In this document: one piece after another, positions 1 to 8,115 of the stretch
Layout of the letters: every line of letters begins with the position of its first letter
Position numbering within the stretch: the stretch's first letter is position 1
Notes under the pieces: model-generated
Database searches by the model: none
Seen by the model: the letters and a program-made list of their open reading frames with translations, nothing else
Told to the model about the DNA's origin: nothing
Made by a program: the position numbers and the translations under genes
From: Dechloromonas denitrificans
Lineage (GTDB): Bacteria; Pseudomonadota; Gammaproteobacteria; Burkholderiales; Rhodocyclaceae
Assembly: GCF_020510665.1 (NCBI RefSeq)
Contig: NZ_CP075187.1
Location: 248,001 to 312,000, forward strand
Direction: 5' to 3'
DNA length: 64,000 nucleotides

Positions 1-110
1 AAGCCATTGCTTCCTACAAAAAATACGGTTTCACGGTGCGTGAAATGATTGTTGATGACATTGGCCGTGGCTTCGTCATGGACGACTACGTGATGGAGAA
101 AAAACTTTAG
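1..110 (+). CDS. GNAT-family N-acetyltransferase, C-terminal end (partial)
   Basis: The frame entering the window at base 3 gives 35 residues and then a TAG stop. The end reads as a run SYKKYGF, then DIG, a phenylalanine and an MDDYVMEK tail. This resembles the last strands of GNAT acyltransferases, where a Y-x-K-x-GF segment lines the acetyl-CoA pocket. The substrate cannot be told from this fragment. A separate promoter for dapF begins immediately downstream, so this gene probably ends its own unit. Only the C-terminus is present because the window starts inside the gene. Confidence 0.6.
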   Translation, partial: AIASYKKYGFTVREMIVDDIGRGFVMDDYVMEKKL

Positions 111-114
111 GAAT

Positions 115-143
115 TTGAGACAAACCTCTGTCTCTGCTATGCT
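115..143 (+). promoter_or_regulatory. Sigma70-type promoter of the dapF operon
   Basis: TTGAGA at 115-120 and TATGCT at 138-143 are separated by exactly 17 bases, close to the consensus. They lie 28 bases upstream of the dapF start. A 6-bp inverted repeat (GAGACA...TGTCTC, 117-134) overlaps the -35 box and spacer. It may be chance or a small operator. Strength and regulation are not known. Confidence 0.6.
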
Positions 144-170
144 TTTTGTAGTCAATTAGCGGGGCAGGCC

Positions 171-1001
171 GTGAAACTCAAATTCTCGAAGATGCATGGT
201 CTGGGCAACGATTTCGTTGTCCTGGACGGTATTCGTCAGCACGTCGATCTTTCACCGGCGCAGTTACGTTTCCTTGCCGATCGCAATTTCGGGGTCGGTT
301 GCGACCAGATTTTGCTGGTCGAAAAGCCGGGACAGCCCGGCGTCGATTTCCGCTATCGCATCTTCAATGCCGATGGCAGCGAAGTTGAGCAATGTGGCAA
401 CGGCGCTCGTTGTTTCGTCCGCTTTGTGCACGATGTCGGCCTGACCGACAAGCGCGAAATCCGTGTTGAAACGCAAAAAGGCCTGATTTCGCCGCGCCTG
501 GAAGAAAACGGCGATGTCACGGTCGACATGGGAATTCCCCGGTTTTTGCCGAAAGAAATTCCCTTTTTGCACGACGATGATGTCGTGATCTATTCGCTCG
601 ACGTGGCCGATGAAACGCTGGAAATCAGTGTTGTTTCGATGGGCAATCCACATGCCGTGCAGGTCGTTGATAGCGTCGACAGCGCGCCGGTCGGCGATCA
701 TGGTCCCTTGATCGAAAACCATGAGCTTTTTCCGCAACGGGTTAACGCTGGCTTCATGCAGGTGCTCGGCGAACATGCGATCAAGCTGCGCGTTTATGAG
801 CGTGGTTCTGGCGAAACACTGGCTTGCGGCACCGGTGCCTGTGCTGCCGTGGTGGCCGGTATCCGTCGTGGTCTGCTGGTCTCGCCGGTTCAGGTGACGA
901 CGCGTGGCGGCGATCTGAGCATTGCCTGGGGCGGTCCCGGCCAAGCTGTTTTGATGACCGGCCCTGCGGTGACGGTCTTCTCTGGAGAAATTGAATTATG
1001 A
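171..1001 (+). CDS. dapF: Diaminopimelate epimerase
   Basis: DapF interconverts LL- and meso-diaminopimelate in the cytoplasm, the last step before lysine and a building block of peptidoglycan. The 276-residue length is normal. The two catalytic cysteines are visible: Cys75 in a CGNGARC motif and Cys219 in an ACGTGAC motif, forming the cofactor-independent thiol pair. The start is GTG at 171, giving the usual [16 protein letters not shown]-terminus. The last bases overlap the next gene as ATGA, so dapF, the DUF484 gene and xerC are translationally coupled. lysA, the next enzyme of the pathway, lies about 12 kb away on the other strand. Confidence 0.97.
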   Translation: MKLKFSKMHGLGNDFVVLDGIRQHVDLSPAQLRFLADRNFGVGCDQILLVEKPGQPGVDFRYRIFNADGSEVEQCGNGARCFVRFVHDVGLTDKREIRVETQKGLISPRLEENGDVTVDMGIPRFLPKEIPFLHDDDVVIYSLDVADETLEISVVSMGNPHAVQVVDSVDSAPVGDHGPLIENHELFPQRVNAGFMQVLGEHAIKLRVYERGSGETLACGTGACAAVVAGIRRGLLVSPVQVTTRGGDLSIAWGGPGQAVLMTGPAVTVFSGEIEL

Positions 1002-1669
1002 GCGCCTTGTTTCCTGAGGAAATTGCCGAGTATCTAAAAGATAACCCGGGCTTTTTTGAGCACTATGCCGATCTGATGGCGCAGATTTTCGTCCCACATC
1101 CACACGGCGGGCGGGCTGTTTCGCTGGTCGAGCGGCAAATGCTGACCCTGCGCGAGAAAAATCGCCAGACGGAAACCAAACTGGCCGAACTGATTGCTTT
1201 CGGCGAGGAAAACGATGCAATTAGCGAGAAAGTGCATCGCCTTGCCGTGGGCCTGGTGGCGGCTGAAACTTTTCAGGCGGTGATCCACCTGCTCAATTTT
1301 CACCTGCGCGATGATTTCTCCGTGCCGCACGTTGCCTTGCGCCTGTGGAACAAGCCGGCCGACATCGATGATTTGCCCGAATTTGCGGCAGTGAGCGAAG
1401 AGTTGCAGGTGTTTGCCGAAACGCTGGCGCGCCCTTACTGCGGCTCGACCGCCGGGTTCGGAACGGCCTCCTGGTTCGGCGAACATGCCAGCCATATTCG
1501 GTCGCAGGCGCTGATCGCCTTGCGTAACGGTGGCGGAACGATCGGCATGATTGCCCTGGGTAGCGAAGAGGCACAACGCTTCTACGCTGACATGGGGACG
1601 CTTTATCTGGAGCGTCTCGGCGAAATGGTCTCTGCCGCGCTGGCTCGGGTCACCAAGAGCGTGCTGTGA
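998..1669 (+). CDS. DUF484 family GAF-like protein
   Basis: A 223-residue protein of the DUF484 family. The N-terminus has the family signature: an L-x2-NP-x-FF segment (residues 13-20), then PHP-x-GG and SLVERQ. A predicted helical linker and a GAF-like domain fill the rest. It overlaps dapF by four bases and xerC by four bases. The order dapF-DUF484-xerC is widely conserved in proteobacteria. No biochemical function is established for the family. The GAF fold suggests ligand or protein binding, and the conserved link with XerC suggests, without proof, a role near chromosome dimer resolution or the cell envelope. Confidence 0.9.
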   Translation: MSALFPEEIAEYLKDNPGFFEHYADLMAQIFVPHPHGGRAVSLVERQMLTLREKNRQTETKLAELIAFGEENDAISEKVHRLAVGLVAAETFQAVIHLLNFHLRDDFSVPHVALRLWNKPADIDDLPEFAAVSEELQVFAETLARPYCGSTAGFGTASWFGEHASHIRSQALIALRNGGGTIGMIALGSEEAQRFYADMGTLYLERLGEMVSAALARVTKSVL

Positions 1670-2559
1670 CAGCGCTTTCTGCCGTCGATGCTTACCTGGC
1701 CGAGTTGGCCGAGCAACGGCGGCAGTCACCGCATACCATCAGCAATTACGGCCGTGATTTGCGGCGGCTGGTGATGCTGGCCGGCGAACTGCCCTTGGCG
1801 GACATTCGCCTGCATCACGTTCGGCGTTTTATCGGGCAGTTGCACGCCCAAGGCTTGTCCGGCCGCTCAATTGCCCGCCTGCTGTCTGCCTGGCGCGGAT
1901 TTTTCTCCTGGCTGGGGCAGCACGATGCGGTGCCGGCCAATCCCTGTGAAGGACTTCGGCCTCCCAAGTCGCCCAGGCATTTGCCGAATGCCCTGTTGGT
2001 TGATGAGGCTGCTCGATTACTCGATCCGGTAGATGAGGGGGATAGCGTTCTGGCAACTCGCGATATCGCGATGTTCGAGTTGTTTTACTCCTCAGGTCTG
2101 CGTCTGGCCGAGCTGGCGGCGCTGGATTGCGATGCGCTCGACAGTGCCTTGCATGAAGGCGAGATTCGCGTGCTTGGCAAGCGCAGCAAGATGCGGCTGG
2201 TTCCCGTTGGCAGCAAGGCGCGCGAGGCGCTGGCCGCGTGGGCACAGGTGCGTGACTCCCTGGCGGGGCCCGAAGAAACGGCACTGTTTGTCGGTCAGCG
2301 CGGTCGACGTCTCGGTCAGCGGATGATTCAGTTGCGCCTGTCGCGTCAAGCCCAACTGGCCGGTTTGTCGCGCCATGTTCATCCGCACATGTTGCGGCAT
2401 TCCTTTGCTTCGCATGTGCTGCAGTCTTCGGGCGATTTGCGTGCCGTACAGGAAATGCTCGGTCATGCCAGCATTACCTCGACCCAGGTTTATACCCATC
2501 TCGACTTCCAGCATCTGGCAAAAGTCTACGATTCGGCCCATCCGCGTGCGAAACGCTGA
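1666..2559 (+). CDS. xerC: Site-specific tyrosine recombinase XerC
   Basis: XerC acts with XerD at dif to resolve chromosome dimers before division. The protein is 297 residues, the usual length, with an N-terminal SAM-like core-binding domain (about 1-90) and a C-terminal catalytic domain. The catalytic set is complete: Arg146, Lys172, His241, Arg244, His267 and the nucleophile Tyr276. Translation begins at GTG 1666, overlapping the previous stop (GTGA). It is called XerC rather than XerD because of the dapF-DUF484-xerC context. Confidence 0.94.
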   Translation: MTALSAVDAYLAELAEQRRQSPHTISNYGRDLRRLVMLAGELPLADIRLHHVRRFIGQLHAQGLSGRSIARLLSAWRGFFSWLGQHDAVPANPCEGLRPPKSPRHLPNALLVDEAARLLDPVDEGDSVLATRDIAMFELFYSSGLRLAELAALDCDALDSALHEGEIRVLGKRSKMRLVPVGSKAREALAAWAQVRDSLAGPEETALFVGQRGRRLGQRMIQLRLSRQAQLAGLSRHVHPHMLRHSFASHVLQSSGDLRAVQEMLGHASITSTQVYTHLDFQHLAKVYDSAHPRAKR

Positions 2560-2566
2560 TGTTTGA

Positions 2567-2595
2567 TTGACGGCGGTGCGCCTTCGTCCTATGAT
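2567..2595 (+). promoter_or_regulatory. Sigma70-type promoter of the 49-codon gene
   Basis: TTGACG (2567-2572) and TATGAT (2590-2595) are 17 bases apart, each one base off consensus. They start only 8 bases after the xerC stop and point at the small gene at 2635. The good match suggests strong constitutive expression. Confidence 0.65.
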
Positions 2596-2634
2596 TAGTG
2601 GTTTCGAAAAATAGCCGGAATCAAGGAGTTAGTC

Positions 2635-2784
2635 ATGGCCATCAACCGTACCCGCCGTTCTTCCCTGGAACGCCGCTGCGTTTCCAAGTCCACCAAGCGT
2701 CTGTTCAAGAGCACGGGCAAGACCATGTTCAAGGTCATCTACGCTGCTGAATGCCACGCCCGTAACCGCAAGGCACTGGGTTAA
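2635..2784 (+). CDS. Small, highly basic 49-residue protein, function unknown
   Basis: An ATG-started frame of 49 codons with AAGGAG ending 6 bases before the start. It has its own near-consensus promoter and a strong terminator just downstream, so it looks like a genuine monocistronic gene. The product begins MAINRTRRSSLERR and contains 14 Lys/Arg against 2 Glu, with Cys15, Cys40 and His41. No signal peptide or membrane segment is seen. It is not ribosomal protein S20, L34 or L36 by sequence. A nucleic-acid- or ribosome-binding role is a guess from charge alone. I do not recognise the family. Confidence 0.75.
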   Translation: MAINRTRRSSLERRCVSKSTKRLFKSTGKTMFKVIYAAECHARNRKALG

Positions 2785-2801
2785 TCATTCGCTGAATTCC
2801 G

Positions 2802-2838
2802 AAGCCCCGGTTGCCGCAAGGTAACCGGGGCTTCTTGC
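2802..2838 (+). terminator. Intrinsic terminator after the 49-codon gene
   Basis: AAGCCCCGGTTGCC and GGTAACCGGGGCTT pair around a GCAA loop, giving a stem of about 14 bp with one mismatch, followed by a T-rich stretch. It closes the small transcription unit and lies just upstream of the rlmI-like gene. Confidence 0.8.
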
Positions 2839-2857
2839 TTTGACTGTCGAGAAAAAC

Positions 2858-4048
2858 ATGGCCCAGTTGATTCTTATGCCCGGCAAGGAACGCTCCGCGT
2901 TCAAGCGCCACCCGTGGTTGTTCGCCGGTTCGGTCGGCCGTCTGGAAGGCCGCGCCCGTCCGGGTGATACGGTCGAAGTGCTGGCTGACAATCTGCGTCC
3001 GCTGGGCCGTGCGGCCTACAGTCCGAAATCGCAGATTCGCGCCCGTTTCTGGACTTTCGATGCCGAAGAGTCGGTTGATGACGGTTTCTTCAAGCGCCGG
3101 GTTGCTGCGGCCGTGGCGCGTCGCCAGGCCTTGCCAGAATTGCGCGGTCAAGAAGGCCTGCGCCTGATCCATGCCGAATCCGATGGCCTGCCTGGCGTCA
3201 TCGCCGATCAGTATGGCGATACCGTGGTTATCCAGCTGACCTCGGCCGGGGCTGACAAATGGCGCAAGGCGATTGTTGCTGCCTTGATCCAGGCGACCGG
3301 CTGCCAGCGTATTTACGAGCGTTCGGATTCTGATGTGCGCGGCCTGGAAGGCCTGGAGTCGGCGACCGGCTGGTTGCTCGGCGAAGCGCGTGATGAGCCG
3401 CTGAGCATTCTGGAAAACGGTGTGCGTCTTGCGGTCGACGTGGCTGGCGGGCACAAAACCGGTTTCTATCTCGATCAGCGCGACAACCGTCAGTTGCTTG
3501 GCCAGTTGTCGGCCGGCAAGGATGTGCTCAACTGTTTCTGCTACACCGGCGGCTTCTCGCTGCAGGCGCTGGCCGGCGGGGCGAGCAGCGTGCTGTCGAT
3601 CGATTCGTCCGGTCCGGCGCTGGTTCAGGCGCGGGCCAATCTGGCACTGAACCCGCAATTGTCGGCCGAACGGGCGCAATGGCAGGAAGCGGACGTGTTC
3701 CAGGCGCTGCGCGATTTCCGCAAGGAGGGCAAGTTGTTCGACGTGATCGTGCTCGATCCGCCCAAGTTCGCACCCTCGGCATCGCACGCCGATCGTGCTG
3801 CGCGGGCCTACAAGGACATCAATATCCTCGGCTGCCGTTTGCTCAAACCGGGCGGGCTGCTGATGACTTATTCCTGTTCCGGCGGTATCGGCCTGGAATT
3901 GTTCCAGAAGATCGTTGCCGCGGCGGCGCTTGATGCCGGGCGCGAGGCGCGCATCGTGCGACGCCTGGCCGGTTCGGCCGATCATCCGGTGGCATTGAAC
4001 TTTTCCGAAGGCGAATATCTCAAAGGCCTGCTCGTTCAAGTCGATTAA
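2858..4048 (+). CDS. rlmI: 23S rRNA (cytosine-C5) methyltransferase, RlmI family
   Basis: A SAM-dependent RNA m5C methyltransferase of the RlmI/YccW type, expected to modify 23S rRNA. An N-terminal PUA domain (about residues 1-75) is followed by a Rossmann methyltransferase domain. A SAM-binding segment FCYTGGFSL lies near residue 230, with the motif DPPKFA and a later YSCS containing the likely catalytic cysteine. Starting at ATG 2858 gives 396 residues, the same length as the E. coli protein. An in-frame TTG at 2840 would add six residues but falls inside the terminator. The family assignment is firm; the exact target cytosine is inferred. Confidence 0.88.
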   Translation: MAQLILMPGKERSAFKRHPWLFAGSVGRLEGRARPGDTVEVLADNLRPLGRAAYSPKSQIRARFWTFDAEESVDDGFFKRRVAAAVARRQALPELRGQEGLRLIHAESDGLPGVIADQYGDTVVIQLTSAGADKWRKAIVAALIQATGCQRIYERSDSDVRGLEGLESATGWLLGEARDEPLSILENGVRLAVDVAGGHKTGFYLDQRDNRQLLGQLSAGKDVLNCFCYTGGFSLQALAGGASSVLSIDSSGPALVQARANLALNPQLSAERAQWQEADVFQALRDFRKEGKLFDVIVLDPPKFAPSASHADRAARAYKDINILGCRLLKPGGLLMTYSCSGGIGLELFQKIVAAAALDAGREARIVRRLAGSADHPVALNFSEGEYLKGLLVQVD

Positions 4049-4057
4049 ACTTACCCA

Positions 4058-4339
4058 GTGAATCCGCTGCGCCATCTCCTTCTTGTTGCTGTTCTCTTCT
4101 TCGCCCAACTGGCGGCGGGAGCGCATGCGATCGACCATGCGGTCGACAAGGAAGGGGCGTTGCCGAATCATGTGTGCGAGTTGTGCCTGGCGGCGCACGA
4201 TCTGGGTGCCGCCTTGCCCTCGCTCACCGCCTTGCCGCCGGTGCTGGCTCAATATGTTCGTCCCGAACAGGTGCCGCATCCCGGGCGAACTGCGTTTCCC
4301 CCTCCGCTGACCCGTCAGCGCGACCCGCCCATTTCCTGA
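4058..4339 (+). CDS. Small secreted CxxC protein, DUF2946-like
   Basis: A 93-residue protein with a clear signal peptide (hydrophobic residues 5-20, cleavage likely after AGA or AHA). The short mature part holds a CELC motif followed by LAAHDLG, like DUF2946 proteins, which often sit beside metal-transport genes. It has several histidines and a proline-rich tail. It starts at GTG 4058, nine bases after rlmI, and precedes the porin and the metal ABC transporter. I infer a periplasmic metal-related role. The ribosome-binding site is weak and the frame could be longer or shorter. Confidence 0.65.
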   Translation: MNPLRHLLLVAVLFFAQLAAGAHAIDHAVDKEGALPNHVCELCLAAHDLGAALPSLTALPPVLAQYVRPEQVPHPGRTAFPPPLTRQRDPPIS

Positions 4340-4425
4340 AAATCGTTCGTTTTTGACAGTCGACCGCAGCCGCCGGGGTATTCCTGTGCGTGCGCGGTCG
4401 CGAAACGCATTTTCAGGAGAATTCC

Positions 4426-5838
4426 ATGCACAAGCCATTTGCCATGGCTGCTCTGCTTGCCGCTTCCTGCGGCGCACAGGCGGCTACCGACAGCGATCTT
4501 GCGGCCATTCGCAGCCAGATCGATGAGATGAAAAAAACCTACGAGCAGCGTATTGCGTCGCTCGAACAAAAGCTGGCCCAGGCCGAAGCCAGGGATGAAG
4601 TCCGCACTGCTGCACCGGTGACAAGCAAGTCTGCCGTAGCAGAAACGGTCACCGGCAATCGCGCCGAAAACACCGCCAGCAGCTTCAATCCCGAGGTGTC
4701 GCTGATTCTGCAAGGCCAGTACAAGGACATGAAGAATGGTGCCGGACGCGGCATCACCGGCTTCGTCCCGGCCGGAGGCCATGACCATGGCACGGGCGCG
4801 ATCGAGGGGATCAACAAGCGCGGCTTCTCGGTCGATCACACCGAGTTGGTCTTTGCAGCCAACATTGATCCGAACTGGCGCGGCCAGGCGATCATCGCGG
4901 CGGTCGACGGCAAAGCCGAAGTCGAGGAGGCGTGGTTCCAGTCGCTGGGTCTCGGCCAGGGCATCGGTCTGAAGGGCGGTCGTTTCCGTTCCGGCATCGG
5001 CTATCTCAACGAGCAGCATCCGCATACCTGGGATTTTGCTGACGCACCGCTGATGTATCAGGCGATGTTTGGTACCGAGGGCGGTTATGCGCAGGATGGT
5101 ATCCAGTTGAAATGGCTGGCGCCGACGCCGCTATTTCTTGAGTTCGGTGCCGAATTCGGACGCGGTGCCAATTTCCCCGGCAGCGACCGCAACAAGAACG
5201 GCAGCGGCGGCGGTGCGGTCTTTGCCCATCTTGGTGGAGACGTGGGTGAGGCTAACAACTGGCGCGCCGGCGTGTCTTACCTGAAAACGTCGGCCCGTGA
5301 GCGTGAGTCGGTGTTCCGCGATGTTGGCGGGCTTGAGGCGCAAGGCTTCTTTGCCGGCGACTCGGCGACCTGGCTGGCTGATTTTGTCTGGAAGTGGGCG
5401 CCGAACGGCAATCCGAAATATCAGAATTTCAAGTTCCAGAGCGAGTATTTCGTCCGGCGCGAAGATGGCAACATGACCTGCAAGGATGAGAATGCGGTCG
5501 GCAATGCCTGTGCTGCCGAGGTGACGGGGACTTATCGGACCCGGCAGTCGGGCTGGTACGCGCAAGGGATTTATCAATTCACGCCGAACTGGCGGGCTGG
5601 TCTGCGCTATGAGCAACTGGACAGCGGAACGCGTGATTTCGGGATCAATGCGGCGAATCTCGCGGTCGACGCCTACAAACCGAAGAAATCGACGGCCATG
5701 GTCGATTACAGTTGGAGCGAGTTTTCCCGCGTCCGTTTGCAGTTCGCCCAGGATAAATCGATGCAGGGCGTGACCGACAACCAGATCACCATGCAGTACA
5801 TCATGAGCCTGGGTGCGCATGGCGCACACAAGTTCTAG
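4426..5838 (+). CDS. Outer-membrane porin-like protein of the metal-uptake cluster
   Basis: A 470-residue predicted outer-membrane beta-barrel. It has a signal peptide (about residues 1-20), a coiled-coil segment (about 22-55) typical of periplasmic trimer-forming porin N-termini, then alternating aromatic-rich strands ending in a C-terminal phenylalanine, the usual BamA recognition residue. No TonB box or plug domain is apparent. Two histidine-containing stretches, GGHDHGTG and a near-terminal GAHGAH, could bind metal. The start at ATG 4426 follows AGGAGA with good spacing. The next gene is the solute-binding component of a metal ABC transporter, 9 bases on, so it probably passes zinc or another divalent metal across the outer membrane. 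That is inferred from context. Confidence 0.72.
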   Translation: MHKPFAMAALLAASCGAQAATDSDLAAIRSQIDEMKKTYEQRIASLEQKLAQAEARDEVRTAAPVTSKSAVAETVTGNRAENTASSFNPEVSLILQGQYKDMKNGAGRGITGFVPAGGHDHGTGAIEGINKRGFSVDHTELVFAANIDPNWRGQAIIAAVDGKAEVEEAWFQSLGLGQGIGLKGGRFRSGIGYLNEQHPHTWDFADAPLMYQAMFGTEGGYAQDGIQLKWLAPTPLFLEFGAEFGRGANFPGSDRNKNGSGGGAVFAHLGGDVGEANNWRAGVSYLKTSARERESVFRDVGGLEAQGFFAGDSATWLADFVWKWAPNGNPKYQNFKFQSEYFVRREDGNMTCKDENAVGNACAAEVTGTYRTRQSGWYAQGIYQFTPNWRAGLRYEQLDSGTRDFGINAANLAVDAYKPKKSTAMVDYSWSEFSRVRLQFAQDKSMQGVTDNQITMQYIMSLGAHGAHKF

Positions 5839-5847
5839 GAGCGGACG

Positions 5848-6741
5848 ATGAAACGATTATTCTCCCTGCTGCTGATGCTGGCGGCACTGCCGGCCTGGGC
5901 CAGTCTCAACGTTTTTGCCACGGTGCCGGAGTGGGCCAGCCTGGCGCGTGAGATCGGCGGCGACAAGGTCAAGGTCTACAGTGCGACCAATGCGTTCCAG
6001 GACCCGCACCGGATTGAAGCCAAGCCATCGCTGCTGGCGCAGGCGCGGCAGGCGAACCTGCTTGTCGCGGCGGGCGCCGATCTGGAAATCGGCTGGCTGC
6101 CGCTGGTTATTCGTGATTCGGGAAATTCGGCCATCCAGGTTGGTCGACCGGGGTATTTCGAAGCGGCCAATTACGTCTCGCGCCTTGATATCCCGACGGT
6201 ACTGGATCGGGCGCATGGCGATGTGCATGCCGCCGGCAACCCGCATATTCACCTTGATCCGCGTAATGTGCTCAAGGTGGGCGAGGCGCTGGCTGCCCGC
6301 ATGGCCGAACTCGATGCACCGAATGCCGCGGCTTACCAGGCGGCCTACAAGCTGTTCGCCGGAAAATGGCAGGCAGCCATCGGGCGCTGGGAAAAGGAGG
6401 CCGCTGGATTGCGCGGTGTGCCGGTGCTGGTGCATCACTCGTCCTTCGTTTATCTGTCCGCATGGCTGGGCTTGAAAGAAGTCGGGATGCTTGAACCGAA
6501 GCCTGGCGTTGAGCCAAGCAGCGGACATCTCGGGAATTTGCTGGCACGCCAGCAGAGTGCGCCGGCAAAAATGGTCCTGCGCACCGCCTACAACCAAGAG
6601 GGGCCCAGCCAGTGGATTGCCGGAAAGACCGGCATTCCGGCGGTGCTGTTGCCTTATACGGTGGGCGGGACGAACGAAGCGAAGGACCTTTTCGGTTTGT
6701 TCGATGACACCCTCCAGCGTTTGCAGAAAGCTGTCCGTTGA
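5848..6741 (+). CDS. Metal ABC transporter solute-binding protein (ZnuA-like)
   Basis: A 297-residue periplasmic solute-binding protein of the metal-binding A-I cluster type. It has a signal peptide ending WAS. Candidate ligands are His in DPHRIEAKPS, His in NPHIHLDP and the pair in VHHSSF. A later PYTVGG segment is typical of the C-terminal lobe. The long His/Asp-rich loop of classical ZnuA is reduced to a short HGDVHAAGNPHIH stretch. It is co-transcribed with the porin and overlaps the ATPase gene by four bases. Zinc is the likeliest substrate, manganese the alternative. Confidence 0.88.
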   Translation: MKRLFSLLLMLAALPAWASLNVFATVPEWASLAREIGGDKVKVYSATNAFQDPHRIEAKPSLLAQARQANLLVAAGADLEIGWLPLVIRDSGNSAIQVGRPGYFEAANYVSRLDIPTVLDRAHGDVHAAGNPHIHLDPRNVLKVGEALAARMAELDAPNAAAYQAAYKLFAGKWQAAIGRWEKEAAGLRGVPVLVHHSSFVYLSAWLGLKEVGMLEPKPGVEPSSGHLGNLLARQQSAPAKMVLRTAYNQEGPSQWIAGKTGIPAVLLPYTVGGTNEAKDLFGLFDDTLQRLQKAVR

Positions 6742-7316
6742 CGATTTTATTGACTGTTGAAAATCTGGTGGCAGGCTGGCAACAGCCTGTTACGCCGGCG
6801 CTCGACCTGAGTCTGGCGGCCGGTGAAATCGTCGGCCTGACCGGACCCAATGGGGCAGGAAAGAGCACGGTCCTCGCTGCGCTGGCCGGCCGGGCGAAAG
6901 TTTTTTCAGGCCGCATCGTGCAACCGCCCGGCTTGCGGCTTGCCCTGCAAACGCAGGATGTACCACCGGTTGATGGTTTGCCTTTGTCGGGGCGCGAACT
7001 GCTTGCCCTGACAGCGGCCAGCCCCGCGGGGCTGCCGTCCTGGCTGAGCGAACGGCTCGACCTGCGGCTTGATCGATTGTCCGGCGGGCAGCGCCACTAT
7101 CTTGCCTTGTGGGCCATTCTGCATGCCCCGGCCGACCTGATCCTGCTCGATGAGCCGACCAATAATCTCGATGCGGCAGGGGTACGGCATTTGACGGCCC
7201 ATCTGCACGATCGCGCCCGCGAAGGCGTCGGCATGATTGTTGTCAGCCACGATGCGGCATTTGTCGAGGCGGCTTGCGATCGTATCGTGACGCTGGGAGG
7301 TCGTGATGTGGAATGA
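6738..7316 (+). CDS. Metal ABC transporter ATP-binding protein (ZnuC-like)
   Basis: A 192-residue ATPase, short for the family. It contains Walker A GPNGAGKST, the signature LSGGQ, Walker B LILLDEPT and a final switch histidine in VVSHD. It starts at TTG 6738, overlapping the previous stop as TTGA. It energises import by the membrane protein encoded next. Confidence 0.9.
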   Translation: MTILLTVENLVAGWQQPVTPALDLSLAAGEIVGLTGPNGAGKSTVLAALAGRAKVFSGRIVQPPGLRLALQTQDVPPVDGLPLSGRELLALTAASPAGLPSWLSERLDLRLDRLSGGQRHYLALWAILHAPADLILLDEPTNNLDAAGVRHLTAHLHDRAREGVGMIVVSHDAAFVEAACDRIVTLGGRDVE

Positions 7317-8070
7317 ACTGTTCCTGATTCCCTTCCTGACCGGGTTGGTGCTGGCTATCGTCCTGCCGCTGCTCGGTTGCTACCTGCGTTTGCGTGACGA
7401 GTGGCTGGCTGCCTTGGCCTATTCGCACGTGGCCGCTGCCGGCGCTTTGCTGGCGTTGGTTTGCGGAATGGTGCCGATGATCGGTGGTGTTGCCGCCGCC
7501 GGTCTGGCAGGTGCGGCCAAGCGCCTGTTTGCCAGACGGCTCGACGGGGGAGCCAGCTTTGCCTTGCTGCTGATCGGCGGCTGGGCCGTCTCCGTCCTGC
7601 TCGCCGCCAATCATCCGATGGCCGAGCGTCTCGGCCATGCGTTGTTCGATGGCCAGCTTTATTTCGCTGCCACCGAGCAGTTCTGGCTGGCCGCCGGTGG
7701 TGGCTTGCTGGTCATGATCCTGCTTCGCAAGCTATCGTCCCATCTCCTGTTGGCGCATGTCTATCCTGATTTCTTCCGGATTCGTCGTCTCAAGACCTGG
7801 CCTGTCCAGACCGGGTTCGATGTGCTGGCCGCTTTGTGCCTGGCGTTGGCCACCATGAGCATGGGCGTGATGGGCGCTTTCGCGCTGGTCTTCATTCCCC
7901 CCTGGCTGGCTTTCCGGCGCGCACCGCGCTGGGCGGCAGGCTTGCGCATGGCCGTGTTGAGCGGGGTGCTGGCCTATGTCGCCGCCTTCCTGCTCGCCCT
8001 CGGGCTGGACCAGCCTTTCGGGCCTGTTTTGGCGGTCTTGCTGATCCTTGTCGGGCTGGTGATTGCGTGA
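7306..8070 (+). CDS. Metal ABC transporter permease (ZnuB-like)
   Basis: A polytopic inner-membrane protein of the ABC-3 family, 254 residues, with about seven or eight hydrophobic segments and the usual ALAYSHVAAAGALLAL stretch near residue 40. ATG 7306 is preferred over GTG 7303 because GGAGG ends five bases before it. It overlaps the ATPase gene by 11 bases, completing a porin-binding protein-ATPase-permease operon. Confidence 0.9.
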   Translation: MWNELFLIPFLTGLVLAIVLPLLGCYLRLRDEWLAALAYSHVAAAGALLALVCGMVPMIGGVAAAGLAGAAKRLFARRLDGGASFALLLIGGWAVSVLLAANHPMAERLGHALFDGQLYFAATEQFWLAAGGGLLVMILLRKLSSHLLLAHVYPDFFRIRRLKTWPVQTGFDVLAALCLALATMSMGVMGAFALVFIPPWLAFRRAPRWAAGLRMAVLSGVLAYVAAFLLALGLDQPFGPVLAVLLILVGLVIA

Positions 8071-8115
8071 GGCCGGGGAGCATGCTAAAACACCGGCTCT
8101 GTACGCGGAGTCGTC

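Noticed and set aside
4340-4425. Search for a Zur or Fur box before the porin
   Set aside because: No convincing palindrome with the usual AT-rich core was seen, so regulation by zinc is not claimed from sequence.
2735-4477. A 580-codon minus-strand frame
   Set aside because: It covers the rlmI-like gene, the small secreted protein and part of the porin in antisense, with no plausible domain. Shadow frame.
4136-5674. Repeated GCGGTCGAC strings as a possible uptake or regulatory repeat
   Set aside because: They occur throughout in the Ala-Val-Asp coding frame, reflecting codon preference rather than a spaced intergenic repeat.
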